Shown: positions 63,258-64,000 of the stretch, in pieces
Position numbering within the stretch: the first letter of the stretch is position 1
How the letters are laid out: every line of letters begins with the position of its first letter
DNA from: Chamaea fasciata
Taxonomy: Eukaryota > Chordata > Aves > Passeriformes > Sylviidae
NCBI GenBank assembly: GCA_029207755.1
Contig: JARCOQ010000003.1
Span: 84,649,994-84,713,993, forward strand
DNA: 64,000 bases
Direction of reading: 5' to 3'
The notes under the pieces: generated by a model
Seen by the model: the letters and a program-made list of their open reading frames with translations, nothing else
Database searches by the model: none
What the model was told of the DNA's origin: nothing
Translations under genes and position numbers: made by a program

Positions 63258-63849
63258 TGTTGTGGTTTAAACCCAGCCAGCAACTAAGTTCCACACAGCA
63301 GCTCAGTCTGCCCCCTCACCTCAGTGGGATGGGGGAAACAACTGGAAGAGTAAAAGTGAGAAAACTCATGGGTTGAGATAAAGACAGTTTAACAGGTAAA
63401 GCAAAAGCCACACACGGCAAAGCAAAACCAGGAATTCATCCACCACTTCCCATAGGCAGGCAGGTGTTCAGACATCCCCAGGAAATCAGGGCTCCATCAC
63501 ACGTAACAGTGACTTGGGAAGATAAACCCCGTCCCTCTAAAAGTCCTCCCATGCCTTTTCCTTTCCAGTGCTTTATATACTACTTATATAGCATGACATC
63601 ATGTGTAGGGTATGCAATATCTGTTTGGTAGTTGGAGTCACCTATCCTGGCCATGTCCCTTCTAACTTTTTTGTGCACTCCCAGCCTCCTCACTGGAGTG
63701 AGGAGGGGTCAGAAAAGGCTTTGACACTGTGCAAGCGCTGCTTGGCACTAATGAAAATATCAACTCTGTTTTCAGCACAAATCCAAAACACAGCCCTATT
63801 ATAGGCTACTGTAAAGAAAATGAACTCTACCCCAGCCAAAACCAGCACA
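63258..63849 (-). mobile_element. Avian ERV 5' LTR, minus strand (about 592 bp)
   Basis: The LTR runs from TGTTGTGGTTTAAACCC at 63258 (U5 end) to AACCAGCACA at 63849 (U3 start), with TG...CA termini in either reading. In the sense (minus) direction it has a TATA box (TATATAA at 63590-63584, with a second at 63579-63572), a degenerate polyadenylation signal (GTTAAA at 63393-63388) and the terminal GGGTTTAAACCACAACA. The primer binding site beyond the U5 end shows it is the 5' LTR of an insertion whose interior lay to the left. The family is common in avian genomes. The lysine-type primer site suggests a class II (ERVK-like) element, but I am not sure of the class. The plus-strand frame 63601-63804 is antisense to U3. 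Confidence 0.85.
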
Positions 63850-63949
63850 ACACTTTGAAGAGGGGTCCCATTTATGTAAATATATATATGTAAATATTAT
63901 CTATATATGAATGGAATGCTGCATTCAATATGAAAATGGGTAACTTAAC

Positions 63950-64000
63950 ACATGGACAGTGGAGTTGAATGCACCCTCAGCAAGTTTGAAGATGATGTCA
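63950..64000 (+). mobile_element. CR1 LINE, start of a copy cut by the window edge
   Basis: ACATGGACAGTGGAGTTGA and CACCCTCAGCAAGTTTG match CR1 ORF2 just before the RT active site. The last bases read F-E-D-D-V at 63985-63999, the YADD-type box with alanine changed to glutamate. The copy is 5'-truncated here and should continue to the right of the window. Confidence 0.85.

Noticed and set aside
1..64000. CRISPR arrays, tRNA or rRNA genes, bacterial operons
   Set aside because: No regularly spaced identical repeats with unique spacers, no cloverleaf with A and B boxes, no rRNA-like blocks; the window is avian non-coding DNA.

Overview
This window is vertebrate nuclear DNA from a bird. The evidence is the repeat content: six clear CR1 LINE insertions plus a partial one at the right edge, most with the typical avian CR1 3' end (an AAGGTYCC...CCAACC-type block closing on ATTCTRTG-like octamers), two avian-type endogenous retrovirus LTRs, and long simple-sequence tracts. 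The LTR types suggest a songbird or close relative, but the sequence does not fix the order. There is no bacterial organisation: no operons, ribosome binding sites or compact genes.

No complete host protein-coding gene could be supported. Nearly all open frames are short, lack splice context or family resemblance, or lie inside mobile elements or microsatellites. The window reads as intergenic DNA or one very long intron.

Layout: an ERV LTR (about 640-1520, plus strand); an (AAAAAC)n tract (3242-3306); a very old CR1 relic (about 3845-5165) with a decayed catalytic box; a CR1 3' end (6108-6319); the longest CR1 copy (about 11455-13566), with an internal deletion; about 12 kb of mostly unique sequence; a minus-strand CR1 (25335-25820); another 12 kb of unique sequence with a GC-richer block (32.9-33.5 kb) and a small repeated pair (35.0 and 36.1 kb); a degenerate two-unit tandem repeat bounded by telomere-like CCCTAA motifs (37796-38144); two more CR1 copies (about 38980-39600 and 45163-45856); AT-rich unique DNA; a 52-base T tract (55362-55413); and the most functional-looking segment at 58.7-59.8 kb. 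There, about 67 uninterrupted TTCC units abut the only CpG island in the window, which carries a strong CTCF-like motif, GC boxes and, on the minus strand, an ATG in good context followed by a consensus splice donor. The right end holds a minus-strand retroviral 5' LTR with its primer binding site and leader (about 62700-63849), then the start of another CR1 cut by the window edge.

The best reading is a repeat-punctuated non-coding region with one candidate promoter near 59.1-59.8 kb. If that promoter fires leftwards, most of the window would be its first intron. This is inference and needs expression or alignment data.
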